Shown here: piece by piece, positions 33,228 through 41,872 of the stretch
How positions within the stretch are numbered: the stretch's first letter is position 1
Layout of the letters: each line of letters begins with the position of its first letter
DNA from: JAEZPW01 sp035629075
Lineage (GTDB): Bacteria; Acidobacteriota; Terriglobia; Terriglobales; Acidobacteriaceae
Direction: 5' to 3'
NCBI GenBank assembly: GCA_035629075.1
Contig: DASPIK010000109.1
Span: forward strand, 1-64,000
Length of the DNA stretch: 64,000 bases
Translations under genes and position numbers: made by a program
Notes under the pieces: generated by a model
Database searches by the model: none
Told to the model about the DNA's origin: nothing
Seen by the model: the letters and a program-made list of their open reading frames with translations, nothing else

Positions 33228-34241
33228 ATGAAAGAGAAGCAGCAGACAAGCCGTCGAGAGTTCTTGAAGACGTGTGTTGCCGGAACAGTTGTTCTGGGCG
33301 CAAGTGAAGGGCTGGCTTTCGCGGAAAAGGCGCAGGAAGTGATTACCGCAAGAAAGTCCAAGGTGGTTATCGCGACCGATGCAAGCTTGCGGACGGGATC
33401 GGGCGTAGATCCGAAGCGAGCCCTGGCTCTTCTTGACCGTGCCATGAAGGCGTACTTCAGCACGCGCAACCCGGTTGACCCTTGGAAAAAGCTGGTCCGG
33501 CCGGGCCAAGTCGTTGGTCTGAAAGTGAATACGATCGCTGGCCCCGGCCTTTCAACGAACCGCGAACTAGTTGCAGCCATCGCTGAGAGGCTTCAACAGG
33601 CAGGCATCAAGCCATACGACATCGTCATTTGGGACCGCACCAACCGTGAATTGCAGCGTGCCGGTTTCCAGCTCTCTTCCGAACTCAACAAGGTCCGCTG
33701 CATCGGGACGGACGCTCCCGGAGTTGGTTACGAAGACGCTTCGGAGAGCTTCGGCAGCGTGAACTGCCGCGTCTCCAAGCTGCTCACCCAAACCTGCGAC
33801 GTAGTGATCAACGTGCCGCTTTTGAAGGATCACGGGATGGCCGGTGTGACGCTCAGCTTGAAGAACATGTACGGCGTCATCAACAATCCGCAACAATGTC
33901 ATTCCAACAACTGCAATCCGGGCGTCGCAGATGTGGCTATGCTGCCTAGCATCAGGAAGAAAGTAGTCTTCACAATTGCAGATGCAACAACGTGCTGTTA
34001 CGAGGGCGGACCGAGATTCAACCCGCAGTACGCTTGGGAACACAACAGCATCATTGTGGGTCACGACCCAGTGGCGGTCGACTACACCGGCTGGCAGATC
34101 ATCGACCGCAAGCGAGTCGAGAACGGGCTGAAGACTCTGGAAGCGGTTGGCAGAGGTCCGAAGTACATCGCCGTCGCGGCCGATACCAATCACCGGCTCG
34201 GGACCAACGATCCAAAACACATTTCTCTCGTTCAGGCTTAA
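33228..34241 (+). CDS. Tat-exported DUF362 protein, first copy
   Basis: 337 residues. GGAG is seven bases before the ATG. Tat signal TSRREFLKTCVAGTVVLGAS at the N-terminus. DUF362 features: VGLKVNTIAGPGLSTN, DIVIWDRTN, VVINVPLLKDHGMAGVTLSLKNMYGVINN (about 190-220), and GHDPVAVDYTGWQII. Two Cys-containing stretches (QQCHSNNCNPG about 222-232, and TTCCYEGG) could hold metal. DUF362 proteins are widespread and poorly characterised; some carry ferredoxin domains, this one does not. It follows the lipoprotein gene by 45 bases. Confidence 0.85.
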   Translation: MKEKQQTSRREFLKTCVAGTVVLGASEGLAFAEKAQEVITARKSKVVIATDASLRTGSGVDPKRALALLDRAMKAYFSTRNPVDPWKKLVRPGQVVGLKVNTIAGPGLSTNRELVAAIAERLQQAGIKPYDIVIWDRTNRELQRAGFQLSSELNKVRCIGTDAPGVGYEDASESFGSVNCRVSKLLTQTCDVVINVPLLKDHGMAGVTLSLKNMYGVINNPQQCHSNNCNPGVADVAMLPSIRKKVVFTIADATTCCYEGGPRFNPQYAWEHNSIIVGHDPVAVDYTGWQIIDRKRVENGLKTLEAVGRGPKYIAVAADTNHRLGTNDPKHISLVQA

Positions 34242-34265
34242 TGCAGCACAAAAAGTGAGGCGCGT

Positions 34266-35249
34266 GTGTCATCCGGGGACATGAACATCAATCGGCGTGA
34301 GGCTTTGCTGCAACTGTTGCGAGTTGGCGCCGTCGGCGCGGGTACGGCAGCTTTCGGTTTGTGGCTGAGCGGGCGCAACGGTCGGCCGGTTGAAGCCGTC
34401 CTGACCAATGCAAAGCGTGATCACGGTGTTCCGACTGACGCCGCCCTGCCAGAGATGGTTGCCGTTCAGGGCGGCGAACCTGCGCAGCTCGTTCAGACCG
34501 CTTTGAACGAGTTGGGTGGGATGTCTCGATTCGTGTCGAAGGGTGACTCGGTCCTGGTAAAGCCGAATATCGGCTGGGATCGAACTCCAGAACAGGCGGC
34601 GAACACCAATCCAGATGTCGTCGCCGAAGTCGTGCGGCTGTGCTGGCAGGCGGGCGCCAGGAAAGTCAGCGTGACGGATGTGAGCTGCAACGATCCGCGC
34701 CGGTGCTTCCAGCGCTCGGGAATCGCCGATGCCGCACGGCGGGAACGGGCGGAGGTCATCCTTCCGAATCCAGACAAGTTCAAGGACGTTGATCTTCAGG
34801 GAGACGTCCTCAAAACCTGGCAGATTTTCGAACCGTTCCTCACTGCCGACAAGATCATCAATATTCCCATCGCCAAGCACCACAGCCTGACGGGAACAAC
34901 GCTGGGAATGAAGAACTGGTACGGCATGCTGGGCGGGAACCGCAGCCAGTTACATCAGAACGTTCACGAAAGCCTCGCAGACCTCGCCGACTTCATTCGT
35001 CCGACGCTCACTATCATCGACGCCTACCGCGTGCTGATACGCAATGGTCCGACCGGCGGCAGTCTTGAAGATGTGCTTCTGAAAAAGGCCCTGGTCGCCG
35101 GTACAGATCCCGTAGCCATCGACGCGTACGTAGCGAAGGCATACTGGAATCTCGAGGCCGACGCCCTGCCGTACCTGAAGTTCGCCAGTCAAAAAGGTTT
35201 GGGCACGCCGGATTTCAGTAGCATTCGGTCAAAGATCATCAAAATCTAA
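34266..35249 (+). CDS. Tat-exported DUF362 protein, second copy
   Basis: 327 residues, starting at GTG 34266 (GAGG upstream) or ATG 34281. Tat signal NRREALLQLLRVGAVGAGTAAFGLW. Shares the DUF362 core with its neighbour: VLVKPNIGWDRTPEQAANTNPDVV, SVTDVSCNDPRRCFQRSG, IINIPIAKHHSLTGTTLGMKNWYGMLGG, and AGTDPVAIDAYVAKAYW. The two copies are clearly diverged paralogues, so they may form a heterodimer. It ends the cluster; the C-terminus is DFSSIRSKIIKI. Confidence 0.85.
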   Translation: MSSGDMNINRREALLQLLRVGAVGAGTAAFGLWLSGRNGRPVEAVLTNAKRDHGVPTDAALPEMVAVQGGEPAQLVQTALNELGGMSRFVSKGDSVLVKPNIGWDRTPEQAANTNPDVVAEVVRLCWQAGARKVSVTDVSCNDPRRCFQRSGIADAARRERAEVILPNPDKFKDVDLQGDVLKTWQIFEPFLTADKIINIPIAKHHSLTGTTLGMKNWYGMLGGNRSQLHQNVHESLADLADFIRPTLTIIDAYRVLIRNGPTGGSLEDVLLKKALVAGTDPVAIDAYVAKAYWNLEADALPYLKFASQKGLGTPDFSSIRSKIIKI

Positions 35250-35480
35250 CCTTCAAGTCAGTGGCGGTGTAGCTCGTCGGGCCGTTCATCCAGGCTCGAA
35301 AGCGGGCCACGCCTGCTTACCTTGTGCTACTTCGGCCGTCGGCGCAGCCGTAGAGCGCGAGTGCGCCCAGAGCCATTCCTGTGCCCCGGTAGCGGGACAA
35401 CGGCGGACTCTTCTGCCGACTCAAACAATCCTGTCCGCGCCATCCAGGTACAGGGATACATTCGAGCTTAGGAGTCAGCC

Positions 35481-35693
35481 ATGAGACGTAATCTAGGTGG
35501 AAGAGACCAAACCGTTAGGCTAATCATCGCCAGCGCAGGCATCACTATGGGACTTTTTGCGAAGCGGGGCTGGCTGAAAGCACTCGGATTCGGCATCGGT
35601 GGAACCGAACTGGCGACAGCTATCTCTCGCTATTCCCCGCTGAATAGCATCCTGGGCAGGAATACAGCCTCTCAGCTGGGAAGAGCCGCTTAG
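35481..35693 (+). CDS. DUF2892-type small membrane protein
   Basis: 70 residues. AGGAG lies about seven bases before the ATG. The pattern NLGGRDQTVRLIIASAGITMGLF, then WLKALGFGIGGTELATAIS and RYSPLNSILG, matches the DUF2892 (YgaP-tail-like) inner-membrane domain, normally ending in a Cys-Pro motif that here is absent (SPLNSILG). Function of the family is unknown. Confidence 0.72.
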   Translation: MRRNLGGRDQTVRLIIASAGITMGLFAKRGWLKALGFGIGGTELATAISRYSPLNSILGRNTASQLGRAA

Positions 35694-35769
35694 GCCAGTA
35701 GGCGGCAACAGTCCATCTGGTGGAGAGGATGTCAAGAGTGTGGTGCAGCAGGCGTCTCACTAGTTCACA

Positions 35770-36180
35770 ATGAAGACTTGGAAACGCGTCTCACTGGTGG
35801 CGGTGACAATCGGCATTGCCTTCGGATTTGCGTTTTACCGAAACCTCCAGAACTGCAAGAAACTCGAGTCCTACGGGACGACAGTGAAGCAGGGCTGCAT
35901 CAATCAAGGCAACGACTGCCGAATGTTCGCCACCGTCATTTGCTGGTCGCAGCGTCAGATGTCGTGGAAGTCGGAACGTGAACCCCACTTTGTCCTGCTG
36001 GGAGAGCCAGACCGGACGCACTTAGGTCTGGCCTGGCCTCCTTACTTGGTGTTCAATTCACCGGACAGAAATGGCCGCTGGCGCATGTTCCGAGTTGGCT
36101 TCCGCTACGACCGCACATGGAAGGGGTACATATTCCCCACGGTGGCTGCAAAGTACGTCGAACAGCCGCTGCGGTACTGA
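35770..36180 (+). CDS. hypothetical protein with N-terminal membrane anchor
   Basis: 136 residues. N-terminal TM or signal (VSLVAVTIGIAFGFAFY), then three spaced cysteines (NCKKL, KQGCINQGNDC, ATVICW) and an aromatic, basic C-terminal half (PPYLVFNSPDRNGRWRMFRVGFRYDRTWKGYIFP). Probably exported. No family recognised. The gap to the next gene (36181-36392) shows no gene. Confidence 0.6.
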   Translation: MKTWKRVSLVAVTIGIAFGFAFYRNLQNCKKLESYGTTVKQGCINQGNDCRMFATVICWSQRQMSWKSEREPHFVLLGEPDRTHLGLAWPPYLVFNSPDRNGRWRMFRVGFRYDRTWKGYIFPTVAAKYVEQPLRY

Positions 36181-36392
36181 ACGAACGTGCAGCTAAGCTG
36201 TGATCTGCTTGTTGTACACATGGTGAGCGCATCAGGCCGCGTCTGACCGTCCCCGTGCCCTTGCGTCCGCGTACATCCCCCGCCCTGAGTTCCCACTCCA
36301 ATCGATTAGCTACGGGCCAAAAAAGCACCTTCTTACGTTAGGTTCGGGACTTATCCCGTCTTTGCAAGGTGCATCATCAGGTGCGACTAGAC

Positions 36393-37751
36393 ATGGGGAC
36401 CCGGCTTGCACTTCGCGCGATGGCTGCATGCCTGCTTTTATTCTCGGGCACGGTCGACATGCGCAGCATCGCACAGACCTCCGCTCCTGTTGTCTACGTC
36501 ATCTCGATCGATGGAGTGATTGATCTGGGCCTCGCGCCCTTCCTGGCGCGCACGATCCGCGAAGCAGAGGAAGCGGGTGCTGCGGCCGTGCTGCTCGACA
36601 TCAACAACTTCGGTGGCCGCGTGGACGCCGCAGTGGCGATACGCGACACTCTGCTCAACTCGCCGGTACGGACCATCGCATTCGTCAACCAGCGTGCCAT
36701 CTCTGCCGGTGCGCTGATCGCGCTCGCCTGCGAGACGCTGGTGATGGCGCAGGGCGGCACGATCGGCGCCGCCGCTCCGGTGCTCGGCGGCGCCAGCGAA
36801 TCCCAGCCCGCCAGCGAAAAGACAGTCTCCTATGTACGCAAGGAGTTTCGCGCGACGGCGGAGGCTCGTAACCGTCCGCCCGAATTTGCGGAGGCCATGG
36901 TGGACGCGGACGTGTCCATTCCCGGGGTAATCGAAAAAGGCAAGCTGCTGACACTTACAACATCGGAAGCGCTCAAGCACCACGTGGCGGGCTTCACGGC
37001 GCCGACTGTGCGTGAGGCTCTGGTTGCAGCCGGGTTGCCCGATGCGGAGTTGCGCTATGCCCGGCAAACATGGGCCGAAACCCTGGTTCGATTCCTGACC
37101 AACCCGGTTGTCAGCTCGCTCCTAATGACCGTGGGAATGCTGGGACTACTTGTGGAACTCCGGACTCCGGGCTTTGCCGCGCCGGGGACGGTAGGCTTGA
37201 TTTCGCTCGGGCTGTTCTTCTGGGGTCACTGGATAGTTCAACTCGCTGGCTGGGAGGAGTTGCTGCTAGTCTCATTAGGGGTGCTGCTGCTCGCGCTCGA
37301 GGTGTTTGTGCTCCCCGGTGTGACCGTTGCGGGAGTTGCTGGGATTGTCGCCTTGCTAGCGGGGCTCAGCATGACCTTGATTGGCTCCGGAGCGACGGTG
37401 GCAGCCATTAGTGCTTCGCTCGGACGTGTTGCCATTTCTATCCTGCTGGCCATGCTAGGCGGGTTCGCGCTCTTGCGTTTGCTGCCTCGCGTGCGCTTCG
37501 GGCGGGGGATCGTACTTGAAACCGGAATGCAGTCCGGTTCCGGCTACGTGTCGACTCCGGAGACCGACCGCCGCTGGCTGGGACGGACCGGCACAGCCCT
37601 TTCGCCGCTGCGACCAGCGGGCATTGCAGTGATTGACGGCACTCGCCTCGACGTAGTATCGGACGGCGACTTCATCGATGCCGGAGCCTCTATTGAGGTG
37701 AGCCGCGTGGACGGCAACCGTATCGTTGTCCGGCGGCAGGACACCCACTAG
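36393..37751 (+). CDS. NfeD long form: membrane-bound ClpP-class serine protease
   Basis: About 452 residues from the ATG at 36393 (a GTG at 36369 is also possible). Signal sequence AMAACLLLFSGTV. Residues about 30-205 are the ClpP-like domain: VISIDGVIDLGLAPFLARTI, VLLDINNFGGRVDAAVAIRD, and the nucleophile Ser in NQRAISAGALIAL; the partner Lys lies in SEKTVSYVRKEF. Then four to five membrane helices (VVSSLLMTVGMLGLLVEL onward) and a C-terminal OB-fold NfeD domain (WLGRTGTALSPLRPAGIAVIDGTRLDVVSDGDFIDAGASIEVSRVDG, split). The flotillin gene follows after ten bases. NfeD and flotillin pairs shape membrane microdomains and stress resistance. Confidence 0.9.
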   Translation: MGTRLALRAMAACLLLFSGTVDMRSIAQTSAPVVYVISIDGVIDLGLAPFLARTIREAEEAGAAAVLLDINNFGGRVDAAVAIRDTLLNSPVRTIAFVNQRAISAGALIALACETLVMAQGGTIGAAAPVLGGASESQPASEKTVSYVRKEFRATAEARNRPPEFAEAMVDADVSIPGVIEKGKLLTLTTSEALKHHVAGFTAPTVREALVAAGLPDAELRYARQTWAETLVRFLTNPVVSSLLMTVGMLGLLVELRTPGFAAPGTVGLISLGLFFWGHWIVQLAGWEELLLVSLGVLLLALEVFVLPGVTVAGVAGIVALLAGLSMTLIGSGATVAAISASLGRVAISILLAMLGGFALLRLLPRVRFGRGIVLETGMQSGSGYVSTPETDRRWLGRTGTALSPLRPAGIAVIDGTRLDVVSDGDFIDAGASIEVSRVDGNRIVVRRQDTH

Positions 37752-37761
37752 GAGAATACAC

Positions 37762-38736
37762 ATGAATGGGTTTGACCCCACCGCGATCGGCGCACTTGGT
37801 TTACTTGGTATCGCCATCGTCCTGCTCATCGTCGTCCTGTACCTCGTTCCGATCCCGCTCTGGATCGCAGCGTGGTCCTCAGGAGCCTACGTAGATCTGC
37901 TGACCCTGATTGGAATGCGGTTGCGGCGCGTGCCTCCAGCGACCGTCGTTACCGCTCGAATCAGCGCGGCGAAGGCAGGGTTACATATCTCGATCAACGA
38001 TCTCGAGGCGCACTATCTGGCTGGCGGCAACGTCGTGCGGGTCGTTAACGCGCTCATCTCCGCGGACAAGGCCAATATCGAGATGCCGTTCAAGCGCGCG
38101 GCAGCGATTGATCTCGCCGGACGCGACGTGCTGGAGGCCGTGAGGATGTCCGTTATCCCCAAGGTCATCGAGACGGCTCGGATTGCGGCCGTGGCCAAGG
38201 ACGGGATTCAGTTGATTGCCGTCTCGCGGGTGACAGTGCGGACGAACATCGACCGCCTAGTCGGCGGCGCCGGCGAGGAGACGATCATCGCGCGCGTTGG
38301 TGAAGGCATGGTGAGCACCATCGGTTCCGCCGTGACGCACAAAGACGTGCTTGAAAACCCGGATCACATATCCAAGAACATACTCAGCCGCGGCCTCGAC
38401 GCGGGCACTGCCTACGAGATCCTGTCCATCGACATCGCCGACATCGATGTCGGCGAGAACATAGGGGCCAAGCTGCAGATCGATCAAGCGAATGCGGACA
38501 AGCAGATCGCGCAGGCCAAAGCGGAGGAACGCCGCGCCATGGCCGTGGCCCTCGAGCAGGAAATGCGCGCACGCGTGGTCGAGGCCGAGGCGGAAGTTCC
38601 GCGCGCCATGGCCGATGCATTCAAGCAGGGCAACTTAGGCATCATGGATTACTACCGCATGAAAAACATCCAGGCGGACTCGTCCATGCGCGAATCGATA
38701 GCCGAAAGCGGTGAAGATACCCCGCCACGGCGGTAG
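37762..38736 (+). CDS. floA: flotillin-like protein FloA
   Basis: About 324 residues, normal for FloA. AGGAG (37750-37754) overlaps the NfeD stop and is eight bases before the ATG, indicating coupled translation. N-terminal membrane hairpin (ALGLLGIAIVLLIVVLYLVPIPLWIAAW), then the SPFH/PHB domain (AHYLAGGNVVRVVNALISADKANIEM, VLEAVRMSVIPKVIE) and the coiled-coil Ala/Glu-rich part (QIDQANADKQIAQAKAEERR). Ends SSMRESIAESGE, typical of the family. Scaffolds functional membrane microdomains on the inner face of the membrane. Confidence 0.95.
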   Translation: MNGFDPTAIGALGLLGIAIVLLIVVLYLVPIPLWIAAWSSGAYVDLLTLIGMRLRRVPPATVVTARISAAKAGLHISINDLEAHYLAGGNVVRVVNALISADKANIEMPFKRAAAIDLAGRDVLEAVRMSVIPKVIETARIAAVAKDGIQLIAVSRVTVRTNIDRLVGGAGEETIIARVGEGMVSTIGSAVTHKDVLENPDHISKNILSRGLDAGTAYEILSIDIADIDVGENIGAKLQIDQANADKQIAQAKAEERRAMAVALEQEMRARVVEAEAEVPRAMADAFKQGNLGIMDYYRMKNIQADSSMRESIAESGEDTPPRR

Positions 38737-38765
38737 CAAGACATGTCGCTCCGGAGCTATGACCC

Positions 38766-39194
38766 ATGCAGACTGAAGTTCTTCTGCTGCTCATATTTTT
38801 TGTCATGTTGCCGCTAATTCAGCAGTTGCTGCAAACGGCGAGGGACCGGAACCAGCGCGTACCGGAGGGGGCTAAAGGGCAATCTGCTCGGCAGCAACGG
38901 CCGACAACACGGCAATCGCTACCAGATGCGCCGGAAGCTTCGGCGACGCCGGTGCCCGACCGCGCTGCGGTAGCAGAGGTGATGATCGCCCCCAGGTTTG
39001 CTGGGGCGATGCCACCAGCCACGACCACTCGCCGAAGCACACGGCGACGCCCGACCCTTGGGGGAGTCCGCAGTCCCGTTGACCTCCGCCGCGCCATCGT
39101 GCACATGACAGTTCTTGGGCCCTGTCGGGCAATGGAGGCATATAGCCCGCGGAAAACCGCCGGGCACGCGGCGCCGCTCACGTCCCTCGATTAG
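38766..39194 (+). CDS. hypothetical protein, single membrane anchor and basic tail
   Basis: 142 residues. N-terminal helix MQTEVLLLLIFFVMLPLIQQLLQ followed by Arg/Ala/Pro-rich low-complexity sequence. Position directly after floA suggests it is co-transcribed; small single-pass proteins follow floA in some genomes. The low-complexity tail could be out-of-frame sequence, so the true end is uncertain. Confidence 0.45.
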   Translation: MQTEVLLLLIFFVMLPLIQQLLQTARDRNQRVPEGAKGQSARQQRPTTRQSLPDAPEASATPVPDRAAVAEVMIAPRFAGAMPPATTTRRSTRRRPTLGGVRSPVDLRRAIVHMTVLGPCRAMEAYSPRKTAGHAAPLTSLD

Positions 39195-39264
39195 ACAGCC
39201 GCATTTGAAACGCCGCCGATGAAGCTCAAGCCGCTCACGTGCATCCCACGTTCGTGGGGGGAAC

Positions 39265-39969
39265 ATGGCGGGCAGTGAGCGTCGGCAGCGATGGGTGTTG
39301 TTGGCCAATATTCACCGACTCATCGAACAGCCAATGATCGTACTGAGCGTTTGTTGGCTGGCTCTGTTGATCATTGACTTCACGTTGGGTCTTACACGCG
39401 AACTTACATTCGTGAACTGGGCGATATGGGCGATCTTCGCTGTCGATGCGGCGATCGAATTCATCCTCGCACCAGACAAGCTTTTGTTTGTGCGGAAGCG
39501 CTGGGTTACTCTCGTCGCCGTCATCCTGCCTGCTTTCCGCATGATCCGGCTGTTACGTTTTCTGCGCTTTGTTCGTGCCGGCAAATCGTTGACGCTTGTG
39601 CGCCTTCTCACGTCTTTGAACCGAAACCTTAATGCGATCCGGGCCTATTTCGGGACCACAGGGCTTGCCAGCTTGCTGGCGATCACATTGGCAGTCGTTT
39701 TCTCCGCAGCGGCAGCAATGCTGCAATTCGAAAACCCCGCCGCGCTGGCGCAAACAGGAGTTACGGACGCACGCGGCTTTCGTTCTTATCCCGAGGCGCT
39801 TTGGTGGACGGCGATGATCATCACCACCATGGGTTCGGAGTACTGGCCGAAGACGCCCGAAGGTCGCGTGCTCTGTCTCATTCTCTCTATTTACGCTTTT
39901 GCCGTCTTCGGGTACATCACGGCATCCCTGGCGAGCTTCTTCATCGGGCGGAAGCCGCGGACGAATTAG
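39265..39969 (+). CDS. voltage-gated-type ion channel with unusual selectivity filter
   Basis: 234 residues with the six-helix voltage-gated channel plan: S1 MIVLSVCWLALLIIDF, S2/S3 WAIWAIFAVDAAIEFIL and WVTLVAVILPAF, S4 with regularly placed Arg (RMIRLLRFLRFVRAGKSL), S5 GLASLLAITLAVVFSAAAAML, pore loop YPEALWWTAMIITTMGSEYWP, S6 RVLCLILSIYAFAVFGYITASLASFF. Where potassium channels have TVGYGD this has TMGSEYWP, so ion choice is uncertain. Inner membrane. No auxiliary domain; the tail after S6 is only nine residues. Confidence 0.85.
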   Translation: MAGSERRQRWVLLANIHRLIEQPMIVLSVCWLALLIIDFTLGLTRELTFVNWAIWAIFAVDAAIEFILAPDKLLFVRKRWVTLVAVILPAFRMIRLLRFLRFVRAGKSLTLVRLLTSLNRNLNAIRAYFGTTGLASLLAITLAVVFSAAAAMLQFENPAALAQTGVTDARGFRSYPEALWWTAMIITTMGSEYWPKTPEGRVLCLILSIYAFAVFGYITASLASFFIGRKPRTN

Positions 39970-40327
39970 CGCGGCGGACCAAGCCCCAAACATAGCAGCG
40001 GAATCTGTCGGCGGCTTCAGACTTCATTCAGTTCGCGCTCGAAGTCGGTACAAGGGGTGCGATGTTGTCTCACCAGGTAGTGCGCACCAACCCGCATCGC
40101 CGCAACGGACCTGAGATACCGCCCGGCAAGCCATCTCGACCTCGAGGTTCGTTCGGATGATGGTTTCTGGCAACGCAGCGCAGGACATCGTGGATACAGC
40201 TCGGGCTGAAGCCATGCAACAGTTGAGCGCGACTAGCCACAACCGCCAGCCAAGAAGAGCTTCGTAAGTTGATGAGAACAGGCGCAGCGAGATGGTCGCG
40301 TTCGTGCTACAACCGTGCCAAAGCAAA

Positions 40328-40358
40328 TGGCCTCTGGAAATATCAATTCCAGAGGCCA
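40328..40358 (-). terminator. hairpin after tRNA-Leu
   Basis: TGGCCTCTGGAA (40328-40339) with TTCCAGAGGCCA (40347-40358): 12 perfect pairs, seven-base loop, ten bases from the tRNA 3' end. The tail on the minus strand (ATTTGCTTTGG) is only moderately T-rich. The stretch 39970-40327 shows no other gene. Confidence 0.75.
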
Positions 40359-40367
40359 CCGAAATCT

Positions 40368-40454
40368 TGGTGCCGAAGAAGGGACTCGAACCCCCACGTC
40401 CTTGCGGACACATGGACCTGAACCATGCGCGTCTGCCAATTCCGCCACTTCGGC
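40368..40454 (-). tRNA. tRNA-Leu (anticodon CAG)
   Basis: 87 bases on the minus strand with encoded CCA. Acceptor GCCGAAG pairs with CTTCGGC; D-arm GCGGAATTGGCAGACGC; anticodon stem CATGG/CCATG with loop TTCAGGT, so anticodon CAG, reading CUG; a long class II variable arm (TGTCCGCAAGGACG) typical of leucine; T-arm with GGTTCGAGTCC. All stems pair. Confidence 0.97.
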
Positions 40455-40802
40455 TTAGCTTCGCAAATATGCAAGCCAAGCGGCTTGCGCGCGATACCAA
40501 CTACACTGTTATTTGTATCAACCCAGTCGCGCTGTGTCAAACAAGACAAGCTGTCATGTATCACTGAGATAGCTTCTTCGGACGCAAACCCGAACTGGCG
40601 ACTCTGAGCGCGAAAAGCCTAATCCGATAACGTTCCCACCTGGATAGCCTTTGCCAAACAACACTTTATGGCAGAATAGGCTTCCAAATATACGGAACGC
40701 GTATCGAAACCGCAGATGTGGCGTGCCTTTACGCGCCCCTAATTAACGCTTTCGGCGATGTGCCCGGGGCCTTACAATCCGCAGAGTAGGAGCTAAGCAA
40801 TC
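40455..40802. other. gap before the small DHp-like gene
   Basis: About 350 bases, less GC-rich than its surroundings. It should contain the tRNA promoter (minus) and that of the DHp-like gene (plus), but I cannot place either with confidence. No gene seen. Confidence 0.35.
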
Positions 40803-41060
40803 ATGCCGCCACAGACTGGTTCAGGTTCAGCACTCATGTCATCCGAGATCAATACGAAGCTGCGTGCCTTGGCGCACGATTTGAGCAACTCCATCGAAAC
40901 CATCATGCAGGCTTCTTACCTGCTGGCGCAGGCAAACCTTGACGATAACTCCCGAAAGTGGCTTGAACTAATTGACAACGCCACCCGGGACGCTGCTCGT
41001 ATCAATCGTGAAATTCGAGAGATCCTGCGGTCGCAGTACGCACCCGTAGATCCAAAATAG
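40803..41060 (+). CDS. stand-alone histidine-kinase dimerisation-like (DHp) protein
   Basis: 85 residues. The core LRALAHDLSNSIETIMQASYLLAQ resembles the H-box of HisKA domains (H-D/E-L-x-N), followed by a second helix (SRKWLELIDNATRDAARINREIREIL), the two-helix hairpin of a DHp. No ATPase domain follows: the stop is at 41060 and no continuation is seen. GGAG lies about 12 bases before the ATG. It could be a phosphotransfer protein, a decoy, or a structural relic. Confidence 0.65.
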   Translation: MPPQTGSGSALMSSEINTKLRALAHDLSNSIETIMQASYLLAQANLDDNSRKWLELIDNATRDAARINREIREILRSQYAPVDPK

Positions 41061-41110
41061 ATTCAAGCACCGGTGCGCACGCTTAGTATCAAAACAGCAA
41101 CCACCCTGCT

Positions 41111-41872
41111 CTAGGCCGCTCTACTCTCAGGTGAACTCTTGCCGCGCATGGCCCTAAGAAAGTCTTGGGCTGTGTGATATCCCTCGATCGTCCCGACGTC
41201 CATATACTGTTCGCCACTGTAACAACCGCGCACGACATTGCCTGCCTCTATGTAGGCATTCAGCAGGTCACCGAGGAACTGGTCTTCGCGGTGCCGCGAC
41301 TCCCAAAGCAGCTTCAAAGCGTGAAACGCGTGTCCTGTTGCCGTAACCGCTCCCCATATCCAATGGGAACGCGCATCTTTCTTCTTTACCTCGACACGCT
41401 CCACATATCCGAAGCTGTCGCACACCACGGCATCGAAGTGGGACGGATCGAGTACCGGGAACAGCACCAGATTCACTCCCATCAGCGCTTCGAGTGCCGG
41501 CAGAAACGCATTCTCAGGAAACCAGATCGTGTCAGGGAGCCCAATCAATACCCGATCGCGGCTGCTCGCAAATGCCTCGGCACGAAATATAGCGTCACAC
41601 AAACCCCGCGGTTCCTTCTGTACAACGTAGAAGATTTCTGCCGCGTACTCGCGCTCGGCGTAGTACCGAATGATGTCCGACTTCTCAGGCGAAATAATCA
41701 TGCATATCTCGCTTGCCCCTGCCGCAATCATTCGTTCTACCAAGTATTCAGATACTGCTTTCGGCCTCTGAACACCGTCGATCCGCCGTGACCCAACCGG
41801 CAGCAGTTCCTTCGAACAGCCCAAAGGCTGAATGCGCTGCCCTTCTCCCGCGGCAGGGATAATCCCGATCAT
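41111..41872 (-). CDS. sugar-phosphate nucleotidyltransferase family protein
   Basis: 253 residues, Rossmann-like NTP transferase. Seen: the N-terminal GIIPAAGEGQRIQPLGCSKELLPVG (nucleotide-binding loop with conserved Lys), ICMIISPEKSDIIRYY, VLIGLPDTIWFPENAFLP (metal Asp, here DTIWF), and GTIEGYHTAQDFL near the C-terminus with VGT. Probably makes a nucleotide-activated sugar. The start overlaps the upstream glycosyltransferase stop by four bases (ATGA), so the two work together. Several residues of classical RmlA are changed, so the sugar is unknown. Confidence 0.85.
   Translation of the reverse strand: MIGIIPAAGEGQRIQPLGCSKELLPVGSRRIDGVQRPKAVSEYLVERMIAAGASEICMIISPEKSDIIRYYAEREYAAEIFYVVQKEPRGLCDAIFRAEAFASSRDRVLIGLPDTIWFPENAFLPALEALMGVNLVLFPVLDPSHFDAVVCDSFGYVERVEVKKKDARSHWIWGAVTATGHAFHALKLLWESRHREDQFLGDLLNAYIEAGNVVRGCYSGEQYMDVGTIEGYHTAQDFLRAMRGKSSPESRAA

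Noticed and set aside
38819..39181. Minus-strand frames opposite the gene after floA
   Set aside because: Shadows of the plus-strand frame; no ribosome-binding sites.
40024..40500. 158-codon minus-strand frame
   Set aside because: It runs through the tRNA-Leu gene and its terminator.
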